Made by a program: the position numbers and the translations under genes. A stretch of 64,000 nt of DNA from an uncultured Bacteroidaceae bacterium (GTDB lineage Bacteria > Bacteroidota > Bacteroidia > Bacteroidales > Bacteroidaceae). The stretch spans positions 39,654 to 103,653 of the forward strand of contig CAKQYA010000004.1 of the NCBI GenBank assembly GCA_934293005.1, in the 5' to 3' direction. Shown piece after piece: positions 44,874-55,539 of the stretch (within the stretch, counting starts at the first letter, position 1; each line of letters opens with the position of its first letter). Under the pieces are notes generated by a model. That model did no database searches. It was given only the letters and a program-made list of their open reading frames with translations, and was not told the origin of the DNA.

Positions 44874-47870
44874 ATGAATAAACGCTATTGTAAATTGGGG
44901 AAGTATGCCGCACAAGCATTCTTCCTAATTGCCTTAAGCGGTTCATTCCAAGCATGCAAAGATGACTACTCACTTGATGACACAAATCCATCATGGCTCG
45001 GGTCCAGCATTTACGAATACTTGAACGAAGAAGGCAACTACACCAATTTTGTCAAATTGATTGACGATCTAAATTACAAGGAGGTGCTTGCACGCACTGG
45101 CTCGAAGACATTATTCGTCGCTGATGACGCTGCCTTCGACGAGTTTTACAAAAACAACGCATGGGGTGTGCACAGCTATTCGGAACTGAGCAATTCTCAG
45201 AAGAAACTGCTGATGAACTCTGCCATGATCAACAATGCCTACCTATTGGAAATGATGTCGAGCACACCTGCTGGCAGCGGAGACAATGACCTTCCTGTAA
45301 AAGGTGAAGCTCTGCGCCGAGAGACTGCATCAGATGTGACAGACTCTGTTCCACACCTTTTCAGCAAAGACATTCCTCACAGCTACAACAAGGACGACAT
45401 TGACTATTGGGCACGTTTCCGCAACGATGATAAAGGCATATACATAGCCAACGATGCTTCAACGCCAATGATGACTCATTTCCTTGCGGCACAGATGGCA
45501 GCACAAAAGATTACAGACAAAGACTTTGAACTGCTCACAGGACGCACGCGCAGCAAGAACGACGCTTTTGTCTATGACAGCAAAGTGACAAAAGCAGACA
45601 TCACATGTCAGAACGGTTATGTCAATTTGCTCGACAAAGTGCTGCTTTTTCCACAAAATATGGCAGAGGTGTTGCGCACAAACGAGCAAACACAGATATT
45701 CAGTCATATGATTGACCGTTTCTCTGCCCCATTCTACAACAGCGACCTCACAGAACGATACCGCCTCATCTACGGCAACAAGGTTGACTCAGTATTCCAG
45801 AAACGCTATTTTGCAGAGCGGTCACAAGGCGGCACATCTCTTTTCAGCGATGCTGGCACAGATCCTGTTGGCAATCCTACAGGCAACACTATATTCGATT
45901 CCAATTCCAACAAGCCTCTTCCGTTCGACCCAGGATGGAACACATATTTCGTAACCAAAACTGACAAGGCTCAGGACATGGCTGCTATTTTCTGCCCTAC
46001 TGACGAGAAACTCATGGAATACTTCTTCGGAGAGAATGGCGGCGGACGTTTCCTGGTGAAAGCATACGCTCCCGATTTGCTCAGCCAAATCACACCAAGC
46101 ACATCTGACAAGGAACTTGTTTACCAAGCTATCGACCAGATACCAAGAGCCACAATCAGAGCTTTGCTCAACAACCTCATGAAAGAATCGTTCAATAGCA
46201 CTGTGCCAAGCAAGTTTGAAGCTATAAAGAACTCTGCCCAAGATGCCATGTTTGACGAGAAAGACGACTACCACCGCAACAAACTCATCAAAACGCTGCT
46301 TGCAAACAACGGTGTGATATACCTGATGGACGAAGTGACCACTCCTGCTGAATATGCAGCTGTGTCGGCCCCCGCATACGTGGAGACAGACAAACACATA
46401 TTCAACTGGGCTGTACAAAGCGCGAAGCTGGGAGGCATCCCTTCCAACTACTATGCTTATCTGCTCGCCATGAGCTCACGTTTTTCTTTCCTCGTTCCAA
46501 GCGATGACAATTTCTGGTACGTTGATCCATTGTCTTTCTATGCTCCAGCCAAAGAAACCGACAATGGAAGCACCGTGCTGGTGGGACGTGCATACAACTA
46601 CACTTGGGATGCGAAGAAAAACACTCCTAAAGTTGCATCTTATAAATATGAATACGACTGCACGACAAAGGAAGGCGTCATCGGGGAACTCCTGTCTACA
46701 GAAACCATCTCTGAGACATGTTTCGGAAACCGTCTCAAAGACATGCTCGAGACTCACACCATCATACATGAGGACAACAGCGAAATCACTGGCATCGATG
46801 AGACTGCCACAGGAGTGGAATGCGCACAGCACTACTTTGTCACCAAAAACGGCGCAGTCATCAAGGTTGATGACGCTTCCAAGCGCACTAACGGCATGAC
46901 AGTACAGGGCGGTTGGCAGATTGCTAATGGCGAAAAGATGAGAGTGACAGGCTTTGATGACAAATCAGCTCAAACCAACGGCTACGGTAACGGTTTCGCC
47001 TATATGATTGACAAGCCGCTCACTCCTACCATTGAATCGGTATACTCTGTCATGTACAACAACCCTAATTTCTCAAAGTTCTTCGAACTATGCCAAACAG
47101 ATGATGAGGTGCTGAAGGAACTTGGCATAACATCTACAACGGAGAAAAACAAATATCAGGTGTTTGTGAACAACAAGGGTCTGCCATGCTACGACAACAC
47201 AACTGGCAACATTGTCAACTCTGCTACCAATGTGCGTTTCTTCAACAACTACAGATACACTGTCTATATTCCTACCAACGAAGCCATGAAACAGGCAGAG
47301 AAAGCAGGACTGCCAACATGGCAACACTTGAGAGACATTCTTGAACTTGACGTTGACCCAGAAGACAGAAAAGACCTCTCAGACGAGCAAGTGAAGGAGA
47401 GAAACGAAAAACTGAAAGCAGCTGTCACCGAAATCATCAACTTCGTGAAGAACCACTTTCAGGACAACAGCGTGTTTGCAGACGAGCCAGCTCGTCACAG
47501 AACCGTGTATGAAACAGCTACCATCGTGACTTCAGAAGAAAATAATGACGAAGAGTCGACTGGCGGTGGCACAGGCGTGTACAGTAAAATATATGTGTCA
47601 AGCACGGGCAACGGCACTCTCGACGTTACTGATGCCACAGGAGCCACACATCACGTCACAAACGACAAGAATATCATTGCGCGCGACTATGTGACAGATG
47701 GCAAAAACAACGCCAAAGACAACAGAATTGTGTCAAGCTCATCAGCTGTGATACATGGAATCGACGGTGTGCTCAACTACCGTAAACTTGAAAACGGCAG
47801 ATACGACACAGCATGGTCCACTGTGGCTAAAGCAAAAAAGTATCTCAAGAAATACAAACTCACTAAGTAA
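44874..47870 (+). CDS. Large fasciclin-domain lipoprotein
   Basis: A 998-residue lipoprotein with the lipidated Cys at 28 ('GSFQACKDDYS'); the acidic CKDD is typical of surface export. FAS1 signatures are 'FVKLIDDLNYKEVLARTGSKTLFVADDAAFDEFY' (about 60-93), 'GYVNLLDKVLLFP' (about 248-260) and later 'RYTVYIPTNEAMKQAEKAGLPTWQHL' (about 796-821), so at least two FAS1 units are present. FAS1 domains are adhesion or scaffold folds; in Bacteroidota they occur with SusC/SusD as surface lipoproteins. The SusC start is 24 bp downstream. No catalytic motif is visible. Confidence 0.85.
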   Translation: MNKRYCKLGKYAAQAFFLIALSGSFQACKDDYSLDDTNPSWLGSSIYEYLNEEGNYTNFVKLIDDLNYKEVLARTGSKTLFVADDAAFDEFYKNNAWGVHSYSELSNSQKKLLMNSAMINNAYLLEMMSSTPAGSGDNDLPVKGEALRRETASDVTDSVPHLFSKDIPHSYNKDDIDYWARFRNDDKGIYIANDASTPMMTHFLAAQMAAQKITDKDFELLTGRTRSKNDAFVYDSKVTKADITCQNGYVNLLDKVLLFPQNMAEVLRTNEQTQIFSHMIDRFSAPFYNSDLTERYRLIYGNKVDSVFQKRYFAERSQGGTSLFSDAGTDPVGNPTGNTIFDSNSNKPLPFDPGWNTYFVTKTDKAQDMAAIFCPTDEKLMEYFFGENGGGRFLVKAYAPDLLSQITPSTSDKELVYQAIDQIPRATIRALLNNLMKESFNSTVPSKFEAIKNSAQDAMFDEKDDYHRNKLIKTLLANNGVIYLMDEVTTPAEYAAVSAPAYVETDKHIFNWAVQSAKLGGIPSNYYAYLLAMSSRFSFLVPSDDNFWYVDPLSFYAPAKETDNGSTVLVGRAYNYTWDAKKNTPKVASYKYEYDCTTKEGVIGELLSTETISETCFGNRLKDMLETHTIIHEDNSEITGIDETATGVECAQHYFVTKNGAVIKVDDASKRTNGMTVQGGWQIANGEKMRVTGFDDKSAQTNGYGNGFAYMIDKPLTPTIESVYSVMYNNPNFSKFFELCQTDDEVLKELGITSTTEKNKYQVFVNNKGLPCYDNTTGNIVNSATNVRFFNNYRYTVYIPTNEAMKQAEKAGLPTWQHLRDILELDVDPEDRKDLSDEQVKERNEKLKAAVTEIINFVKNHFQDNSVFADEPARHRTVYETATIVTSEENNDEESTGGGTGVYSKIYVSSTGNGTLDVTDATGATHHVTNDKNIIARDYVTDGKNNAKDNRIVSSSSAVIHGIDGVLNYRKLENGRYDTAWSTVAKAKKYLKKYKLTK

Positions 47871-47894
47871 AGCAACTTGCATAGAACAAACATT

Positions 47895-50800
47895 ATGAAT
47901 AAGATCAAATTCATCATCACATCCTTCGTGCTGTTCTTCTGTGTAAGTTCAGCTATGGCACAGTCACACCGCATCACAGGCCAAGTATATGACGACATGG
48001 GCGGAATCATGATGGCTAACGTTGTGGAGCGTGACAAAGACAACCGTATCATCGAAGCATGCGTGACCGACATCAACGGTAATTTCTCGATGGTCATCAA
48101 GAATCCTAAAAACAAATTGGTGGTCAGCTACATCGGCTATAAGACATGGAGCCAAGTGATAGGCACGAATACAAAATTCAATATCAGGCTTCAAGACAAC
48201 ACCCAACTTAAAGAAGTGGTAGTGAAGGCTAAGAAGGTGCAGCAGAACAATGGAATGACTATTCCGCTCAAAGAGATCTCTGTAGCCACCCAAACCATGA
48301 ACATGGACGATGTGGAAGGACTCTCATTCACCTCTGCCGATGAGGCACTTCAGGGTAAGATAGCAGGTCTCGACATAATATCCAACTCTGGCAACCTCGG
48401 TGCCGGCACATCTATGCGCATGCGTGGCGTAAGCACCATCAATGGTTCGGCTGAACCACTTATCGTAGTGGACGGAAACATATTCGATCTTCCAGATGAC
48501 GTGTCGAGTGTCGACTTCAATGACCTCGACAACGAAGAGCAATTTGCCACACTTCTGTCTGTAAACCCTGAGGACATCAAGGAAATAAAAGTATTGAAAG
48601 ATGCAGCTGCTACAGCAATATGGGGAAGCCGTGGCGCTAACGGTGTGCTGGAAATCACCACTCGACGTGGTGTAAAAGGCAAGACCAGAATCAACTTCAG
48701 CTACCGATTCACAGGCTCATGGATGCCTTCTGGATTGAACATGCTTGATGGCGATGGATACACTATGATGCTCAAGGAGGCTTACTTCAATCCTAAGCAA
48801 AACACCGCCACATCCAACATGGTTGAGCTCAACTACGACAAGTCGTATCCTGTGCAGTATTACAATTTCAACAAGAACACTGATTGGGTTGACAAAGTCT
48901 CACAGTTTGGACAAACCCACAACTACTACGTCACCATAAACGGTGGTGGAGAAAAAGCACGATTCCGAGTTTCTGGAGGTTACGACCATCAGACAGGCAC
49001 TATCATCAAGCAGACACTTAACCGCTTCTCAACTCGTCTGGCACTCGACTACGATGTGTCTGACCGCATTCTCTTCTCAACAAACTTCGCATTGACCTAC
49101 ACCGACAATCACCGCAACTGGGATGGAAGCTCGACAAAATCCATCCTTGGCAAGGCATACAACTCTATGCCTAACATGTCTGTGTATGAATATGACCAAA
49201 ACGGAAACCTCACAGGCGACTTCTATAAGATGCTGCCGTCCAACCCAACCAAGGGTGCAGGAGGCAACAACAACTATTCTTCATACTATCTCACAGACAT
49301 GAAGAATATAGGCAACCCCGTAGCCATCGCCCACCAAGCATTCAACAACCAATCCACTTACCGCATCACTCCACAGTTCAACTTGCGATATAAGCTTCTC
49401 TCTAAAGATGAAGAGGCACATCAGCTCAATATGAACGCAGAAGTGTATATGGATATATATAATGAGTCGGTCAACACTTATTACCCATCGACTCTGACAA
49501 GCGACACATGGATGAACGGCGTGAACTCCACAACAAACAGTGAATACAAGTCGCTCGCTTTCACAAACCGCGAGAAACTCATATTCATACCTCATTTCGA
49601 TGTGGATTGGGTTACCTTATCGTCTATGGTCCAGTTTGAATTCACAACAGGCAACGGCACAAGCCAGTATCTTGCACAAAATGGCCTCCCGACAGGAATC
49701 AACTCTTCTGTATCTTCGGCATACCGCACATCGTCCACATCTGGCACCAGCCAATGGAGAAGCGCAGCCGTGCTCGGCAGCATGCACCTTGCATTCTTTG
49801 ACGGACGCTACTCATTCGATGCCACAGTGCGTCGCAACGGTTCCACGAAGTTTGGCGCAGGCAGAAAATGGGGCACATTCCCAGGCATCTCTGCCCGTTG
49901 GAACATCAGCCAAGAACCATTCTTCGAGAAGCTTCATGTAGACAATGTCATCTCCATGCTCTCATTCCGCCCTTCATGGGGCAAGTCGGGACGTGAGCCT
50001 GGTCAAGAATATCTCATGTATAATAAGTATAGCAGTTATGGCGTATACGGTTCTGGCAACAACACCCACACAGCCATCCATCCAGACAACCTACGTCTGA
50101 CCGATATTCGTTGGGAGATTGTGTCATCATGGAACCTTGGCGCCAACCTTAACCTTTTTGACGACAAACTCCAGTTCGACTTCAACTACTACAACAAACA
50201 GACCACAGACCTTCTCATGCAAAATGTTGGCATTCCACAGTCAACAGGTTTCAGCAGCTTGTCATGGAAGAATGTGGGAGGACTGCGCAACCGTGGATGG
50301 GAGCTCTTCGTGAACACAAGCAACAACATCGTGAAGATAGGCAAGTTCAGCATGGGGGCTAAATTCAACATAGCGCAAAACATTAACACCATCACAGATA
50401 TGGACCAAACTGTACTGGCAAGCATGAACGGTGACTTCACTTATAAAAACGCTTCATACCTCCAGCGAATACAGATTGGCAACGCTGTCGGGTCCATCTA
50501 CGGATTCCGCTTCAAAGGCGTGTATGCATACGACTATGAGCACAGTGGCTATACCGATGAGTCATACAGCACATACGGCGAAAACACTGCTGCATATGCT
50601 GAAGCACACGGCCAGAATGCCACAGTGCCTGTTGCAAGAGATGCCAACGGCAACATTCTCTATGACGCAAAGGGCAACCCACTCCATATGTATTTCAACT
50701 ATGGAGGCGTGAACTATGAGTTCAAGGGGGGCGATGTCATATATGAAGACATCAATCATGATGGCCAGATCAATGAACTTGACATTGTCTATCTGGGCAA

Positions 50801-51305
50801 TTCAAATCCGAAAATCAACGGTGGCTTCGGTTTCAACTTCAAATATGGCCAATGGACATTGAACACATCATTCAACTTCCGCCTTGGCAATAAGATAGCC
50901 AACATGTCCCGTCTCAACAACGAGTCAATGCGCAGCAACATCAATCAGTCGCAAGCTGTGGCATGGAGATGGAGAAAGAATGGCGACGTGACAGAGATAC
51001 CTCGTGCCATGAACTCAAGCATAGGAGCTTCTTACAATGCACTTGCAAGCGACAGATACATTGAAAAAGGAGACTTTCTCCGTCTCCAGTATCTGCAGTT
51101 AGGCTACTCTGTGCCTGCACATACTTGCAAGAATTTCGGCATACAGTCGCTCCGATTGAACCTCTCAGCACAGAATCTCTTCTGCCTCACCAAATACACA
51201 GGTGTGGACCCTGAGGTATCTTACGGCGCATGGGGCGTATGCTATGACAATTCAAAGACTCCACGTGCGAAGTCGTTCACCCTCGGTGTCAACCTTGGCT
51301 TCTAA
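47895..51305 (+). CDS. SusC-like TonB-dependent transporter 1
   Basis: About 1136 residues from Met at 47895 (signal 'MNKIKFIITSFVLFFCVSSAMAQ'). A CarboxypepD_reg-like domain ('HRITGQVYDDMGGIMMANVV', 24-105), the plug ('ADEALQGKIAGLDIISNSGNLGAGTSMRMRGVSTINGS' near 150-190 and 'LKDAAATAIWGSRGANGVLEITTRRG' near 240-265), then the barrel. The end 'FTLGVNLGF' is the terminal strand. It forms the outer-membrane channel of a SusCD pair with the next gene and draws energy from TonB. The substrate is unknown. Confidence 0.96.
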   Translation: MNKIKFIITSFVLFFCVSSAMAQSHRITGQVYDDMGGIMMANVVERDKDNRIIEACVTDINGNFSMVIKNPKNKLVVSYIGYKTWSQVIGTNTKFNIRLQDNTQLKEVVVKAKKVQQNNGMTIPLKEISVATQTMNMDDVEGLSFTSADEALQGKIAGLDIISNSGNLGAGTSMRMRGVSTINGSAEPLIVVDGNIFDLPDDVSSVDFNDLDNEEQFATLLSVNPEDIKEIKVLKDAAATAIWGSRGANGVLEITTRRGVKGKTRINFSYRFTGSWMPSGLNMLDGDGYTMMLKEAYFNPKQNTATSNMVELNYDKSYPVQYYNFNKNTDWVDKVSQFGQTHNYYVTINGGGEKARFRVSGGYDHQTGTIIKQTLNRFSTRLALDYDVSDRILFSTNFALTYTDNHRNWDGSSTKSILGKAYNSMPNMSVYEYDQNGNLTGDFYKMLPSNPTKGAGGNNNYSSYYLTDMKNIGNPVAIAHQAFNNQSTYRITPQFNLRYKLLSKDEEAHQLNMNAEVYMDIYNESVNTYYPSTLTSDTWMNGVNSTTNSEYKSLAFTNREKLIFIPHFDVDWVTLSSMVQFEFTTGNGTSQYLAQNGLPTGINSSVSSAYRTSSTSGTSQWRSAAVLGSMHLAFFDGRYSFDATVRRNGSTKFGAGRKWGTFPGISARWNISQEPFFEKLHVDNVISMLSFRPSWGKSGREPGQEYLMYNKYSSYGVYGSGNNTHTAIHPDNLRLTDIRWEIVSSWNLGANLNLFDDKLQFDFNYYNKQTTDLLMQNVGIPQSTGFSSLSWKNVGGLRNRGWELFVNTSNNIVKIGKFSMGAKFNIAQNINTITDMDQTVLASMNGDFTYKNASYLQRIQIGNAVGSIYGFRFKGVYAYDYEHSGYTDESYSTYGENTAAYAEAHGQNATVPVARDANGNILYDAKGNPLHMYFNYGGVNYEFKGGDVIYEDINHDGQINELDIVYLGNSNPKINGGFGFNFKYGQWTLNTSFNFRLGNKIANMSRLNNESMRSNINQSQAVAWRWRKNGDVTEIPRAMNSSIGASYNALASDRYIEKGDFLRLQYLQLGYSVPAHTCKNFGIQSLRLNLSAQNLFCLTKYTGVDPEVSYGAWGVCYDNSKTPRAKSFTLGVNLGF

Positions 51306-51364
51306 TGAATGGCTGCACAGCAGACAAAAGGATTATAAAATCTGAATAAACAAGTTTAAACAAA

Positions 51365-53260
51365 ATGAGAAATCATATCAAACATATAGCACTATGCGCA
51401 TTTCTTGCTGCGGGCGCAGGCATGGGGCTCACATCATGTGACGACTTCTTGACCATCACCCCATCATCTTCCATTGTGGAGGAAGACTTCTGGCAAGATA
51501 AGAACGACCTCAATGGAGCTGTCTTCGCATGCTACAAACGCATTGTCGACAACGATATGCTTACCAAATACATCTATTGGGGCGAACTTCGTTCTGACAA
51601 CATGGAGCGTTCAAGCACAACAAGTTCTACAGGACAGATAGCACAGGTAATGAATGCAAACCTGCTGCCAACACACAATATGTTTAATTGGACTTCCATG
51701 TACAATGCCATAAACTACTGCAACAAGGTTTTGGCACATGGGCCAGAAGTCATCACCAACGATGAGAGTTTCTCTGAAAACGACTGGGGCCCCATCCATG
51801 CTGAGATGATCACTCTGCGAGCTCTATGCCATTTCTACCTCGTGCGCACATTCGGCGAAATACCTTACATTACCACCGACTACAACAACGACTCGCAAGA
51901 ACTGAGAGCTCCACAGTCCACACAGCTACAGGTGCTCGACAATATCATTGCAGACCTTGAGTCGGTGAAAGGTGAATCCATGGTCGATTATGGCAACACT
52001 GCTGACAACAAGGGACGTATCACACGCAAAGCGGTTTATTCGCTGCTGGCCGATGTGTACCTATGGAGAGCCTCATATAAAGCAGGCGGCAACCAGCCTT
52101 TCAAAAAAGTCACACTTAGCAGCAACTACAAAGGCACAGCCACTGAAGAAGAACTTGCGTCACGTCATGAGGAGTACTGCACAACAGCTGAAGCCGACTA
52201 CCAGAAATGTGTGGAATACTGCGACCTTATCATAGAGGCTGCAAAAAAAGAAAAGATTGACTACATAAACAAGAATGGCCTGAATCCTGGCGGTGGTGAA
52301 ATAAAGCTTGGTCTTGACGAACTTCTTGAGACCAACGACATGTCAAGCAACAGCATGGCCATCAAGAGTTACGGTGCCTACATAAACATCTTCGGCACAG
52401 GCAACTCCGACGAGTCGATCTTCGAACTTCAGGTAGATGGAATCACATACAGCAACAGCATGATAACATCTTGCTTCTGGAACGTATCCGACTCTAAAGC
52501 AGGCGAGCTCACAGGAGCAAAAGCTTTGTTGGAAGGCATTGAAACAACTCCTAACACCACATCTCCATCATCCATCTTCACAAAGACAGACTATCGTCGT
52601 TGGGAGACATTACGTTTTGACCAAATAGGCCAGACTGACTTCGACATAACAAAGTATATCAACAGAAGTGTAGTTCAAAGCGTTGGCACAACTTCCATAT
52701 ATCTCACAGATAATAGCGCAAGCAACATAAAAGTGACAGAAAATAAGCGTGACAAGAGCAATATGGATGCAAATTGGATTGTGTACCGTCTGTCGGACAT
52801 ATATCTGATGAAGGCCGAAGCCATGACACAGCTTTCTGGCGAGGAAGACAATCTGCGACAAGCATTCAAATACGTTCGCGAGGTCTTCAAGCGTTCAAAT
52901 CCATATGCTTACCGTCCAAACAACACCACGGCAAGCAACGACTCTCTGAATTTCGTCAACTTTGCAACACAAGCAGGCATGGAACGACTCATACTCGATG
53001 AGCGTCAGAGAGAATTCATCGGTGAAGGCAAAAGATGGTACGACCTTGTGCGCTATGCATTGCGTCGAGGCAGCACCTCAGACATGCTGTCCATACTCTC
53101 ACGAAAATACACCAACAGCAGTTCGATACAGGCAAAGCTGGCCGACATGCAGTCGCTCTTCTCCCCTATCAACCGGAATGACATCCGCAACAATAACCTG
53201 CTGTATCAAAATGGTGTATGGTCGACCAACGAGACTACATCACGTACAGATGAAAACTAA
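51365..53260 (+). CDS. SusD-like surface lipoprotein 1
   Basis: A 631-residue SusD/RagB family lipoprotein (Cys25 in 'GLTSCDDFLT'). The TPR-rich fold shows 'WTSMYNAINYCNKVL' near 115, 'AEMITLRALCHFYLVRTFGEIPYI' near 145-168, 'KAVYSLLADVYLWRASY' near 222 and 'RLILDERQREFIGEGKRWYDLVRYALR' near 540-566. It caps the SusC barrel and binds the ligand at the cell surface. It lies 59 bp after SusC1 and 12 bp before the next fasciclin gene. Confidence 0.96.
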   Translation: MRNHIKHIALCAFLAAGAGMGLTSCDDFLTITPSSSIVEEDFWQDKNDLNGAVFACYKRIVDNDMLTKYIYWGELRSDNMERSSTTSSTGQIAQVMNANLLPTHNMFNWTSMYNAINYCNKVLAHGPEVITNDESFSENDWGPIHAEMITLRALCHFYLVRTFGEIPYITTDYNNDSQELRAPQSTQLQVLDNIIADLESVKGESMVDYGNTADNKGRITRKAVYSLLADVYLWRASYKAGGNQPFKKVTLSSNYKGTATEEELASRHEEYCTTAEADYQKCVEYCDLIIEAAKKEKIDYINKNGLNPGGGEIKLGLDELLETNDMSSNSMAIKSYGAYINIFGTGNSDESIFELQVDGITYSNSMITSCFWNVSDSKAGELTGAKALLEGIETTPNTTSPSSIFTKTDYRRWETLRFDQIGQTDFDITKYINRSVVQSVGTTSIYLTDNSASNIKVTENKRDKSNMDANWIVYRLSDIYLMKAEAMTQLSGEEDNLRQAFKYVREVFKRSNPYAYRPNNTTASNDSLNFVNFATQAGMERLILDERQREFIGEGKRWYDLVRYALRRGSTSDMLSILSRKYTNSSSIQAKLADMQSLFSPINRNDIRNNNLLYQNGVWSTNETTSRTDEN

Positions 53261-53272
53261 ACAACAAGAACA

Positions 53273-55360
53273 ATGAAATTCATTAGCAGTATATATAAAT
53301 ATTGTGGCTCAGGCGCGCTTGCAGCAGCCGCAGCCATGGTCGCGCTGAACTCATGCACTGAAAAGATTGACGAGTCCAATCTCTACACCTTCACAGGAGA
53401 GATGATGGTCGACCACTTCAAGAATGATCCTGAGACATTCAGCAGCTTCTTCACAATCTTGGGCAAAGTGCATCCAAGCAAACGTTCTTCATCAACAATG
53501 CAAGAACTCTTGTCTGCTCGTGGCAACTACACATGCTTCGCACCTACCAACGAAGCCATTCAAACATATCTCGACTCGCTCCAGCGCATCGGACTTATCG
53601 AAAGCAATAAACTTGAAGAAATAACCGACTCTGTGGCTGAAGCCATCGTTTTCAACTCAATCATAGAAAACGGCGATGACGAAGCATATGCCACAACAGC
53701 CTTCGAGACCACCCTTGGCAAGACAAACATGAACAACCGCTACATTGACATCTCTTATCAGAACGACTCAGAGAACAACACGATGATTTATGTTAATCTC
53801 GACTCGAAGATTGTCGATGGAGACATCGAGGTGGAAAATGGCTATATTCACACCATCGACAGGGTGCTGTCGCCATCCAACTCATCAGTGGCAGACCTCG
53901 TCATCAATGCCGACAACACATCTTTCTTCGGAGAGTTGCTCAAACTAACAGAATGGGACGCTAAGCTCCAGAGCTACGAGGATGAAGAATGGAAAGAAAA
54001 GCATGATGACATAAGAGGAACAAAAGTGCACACATCAGGTTCCCTCAACTATGACGGCATGTACCCAAGCAACCGCTTCGAAGGTTTCACAATCTTCGTG
54101 GAGACCGACTCTGTATTCAAAGCCAACGGCATCACCGACATCGAGGAATTGAAAGCTTGGCTGAAAGACAATGCATACTACAACGACGACACAAGCGGCA
54201 ACACAGAACCGAGCTATGGCGACGACTACACAGACGAGAACAACGCAGTCAACCAGTTTGTCAGCTACCACCTCTTGCCAGAGTTGCTTACATTCGACAA
54301 ATTGGTGACCTTTGCCAATGAGTATGGATGCGATGCAGCCACTCTGAAAAACCGTAAAAACCAATTCTATGTGAACGTATGGGAATATTGGGAGACCATG
54401 GGCAAATACCGACGTTCTGTGAAAGTGACAGGCACCCGCAAAGAGAAGAGACTCAACCGCGTGTCTGTATATAACAACAACAGCTACAAGGAAGTGCTCT
54501 CAAGAATCACCATGCCAGGCATCCTGATCAACCCTAATAACGGTGCCAACGTCAACAATGCCCGCAATGGCTACTACTACCCTATCGATGACATTCTCGT
54601 TTGGAACCATGATGTGCCAAACAAAGTGCTCAACGAACGCATGCGCTATGACGTAACCTCACTATTCCCTGAGTTGCTGACCAACAACATACGCCAGAAC
54701 CGCGACAAGGAAAAGTGCGGCACGGGATGTTGGGTCTTCACCCCCGACTACATAAAAAATGTGGTTAGCATGTCGAATGAAACAAAATTCTATTATCTGC
54801 CTAACCAAGGTTATTTTGGAGCAATTGGCTCATGGATGAACTATCAGACTGACGAGTTCAACATCAATGGACAGTTTGACTTCACCATGAAACTTCCTCC
54901 TGTGCCTTACACAGGCACTTACGAACTTCGCTATGGCATCAACTCTAATGGCAACCGCGGCATGGCCCAGGTATATATCGGAACCAATCCAAACAACCTT
55001 CCTGCTATAGGCATACCACTTGACCTGCGCAGCTCGTCAGGATGCGTAGCATCAGCCACAGGATGGACTGCCGACAAGAACCTCGGCACAGCAGATGCTA
55101 TAAACGAAAACGACAAGGCCATGCGTAATCTTGGCTTCATGAAAGGACCTAAATACATACAGCTCAGTTCGGGAAATACAGGACGTGATGCAGAGTATTG
55201 CCTGCGCAAAATCATCTATACAGGACAATTTGAAGCAGGAAAGACCTACTACATACGCTTCAAGTCTGTACTCTCAGGTTCTGCCGAATTCTTCTACGAT
55301 TACCTTGAGCTCGCGCCAAAATCGGTATATGCAGGCGATGAGGCAGAAGACAAATGGTAA
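53273..55360 (+). CDS. Fasciclin-domain lipoprotein 2
   Basis: A 695-residue lipoprotein (Cys28 in 'MVALNSCTEKID'). FAS1 signatures: 'FSSFFTILGKVHPSKRSSSTMQELLSARGNYTCFAPTNEAIQTYL' (about 60-104) and 'DIEVENGYIHTIDRVLSPSN' (about 183-202). A second unit runs from 'VADLVINADNTSFFGELLKLT'. The C-terminal third ('FTMKLPPVPYTGTYELRYGIN', 'GRDAEYCLRKIIYTGQFEAGKTYYIRFKSVL') is a beta-sandwich, possibly a ligand-binding module. Only 12 bp separates it from SusD1, so translation is probably coupled. Confidence 0.87.
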   Translation: MKFISSIYKYCGSGALAAAAAMVALNSCTEKIDESNLYTFTGEMMVDHFKNDPETFSSFFTILGKVHPSKRSSSTMQELLSARGNYTCFAPTNEAIQTYLDSLQRIGLIESNKLEEITDSVAEAIVFNSIIENGDDEAYATTAFETTLGKTNMNNRYIDISYQNDSENNTMIYVNLDSKIVDGDIEVENGYIHTIDRVLSPSNSSVADLVINADNTSFFGELLKLTEWDAKLQSYEDEEWKEKHDDIRGTKVHTSGSLNYDGMYPSNRFEGFTIFVETDSVFKANGITDIEELKAWLKDNAYYNDDTSGNTEPSYGDDYTDENNAVNQFVSYHLLPELLTFDKLVTFANEYGCDAATLKNRKNQFYVNVWEYWETMGKYRRSVKVTGTRKEKRLNRVSVYNNNSYKEVLSRITMPGILINPNNGANVNNARNGYYYPIDDILVWNHDVPNKVLNERMRYDVTSLFPELLTNNIRQNRDKEKCGTGCWVFTPDYIKNVVSMSNETKFYYLPNQGYFGAIGSWMNYQTDEFNINGQFDFTMKLPPVPYTGTYELRYGINSNGNRGMAQVYIGTNPNNLPAIGIPLDLRSSSGCVASATGWTADKNLGTADAINENDKAMRNLGFMKGPKYIQLSSGNTGRDAEYCLRKIIYTGQFEAGKTYYIRFKSVLSGSAEFFYDYLELAPKSVYAGDEAEDKW

Positions 55361-55539
55361 TCTGAGAACGCTTCAGGCTATGGCCATCTTTGCACAAAAA
55401 GCATGACGGCACAATGGTCTTTGCAACAATGTGGCAAAAAATCACAGGCCAAGATAAACTAAGCCAATAAGCATTGATGGCCAAAGCCTCAAGCAAGAGG
55501 AATAAAACATAACATCCAAACATACACATTGAAAAAAAT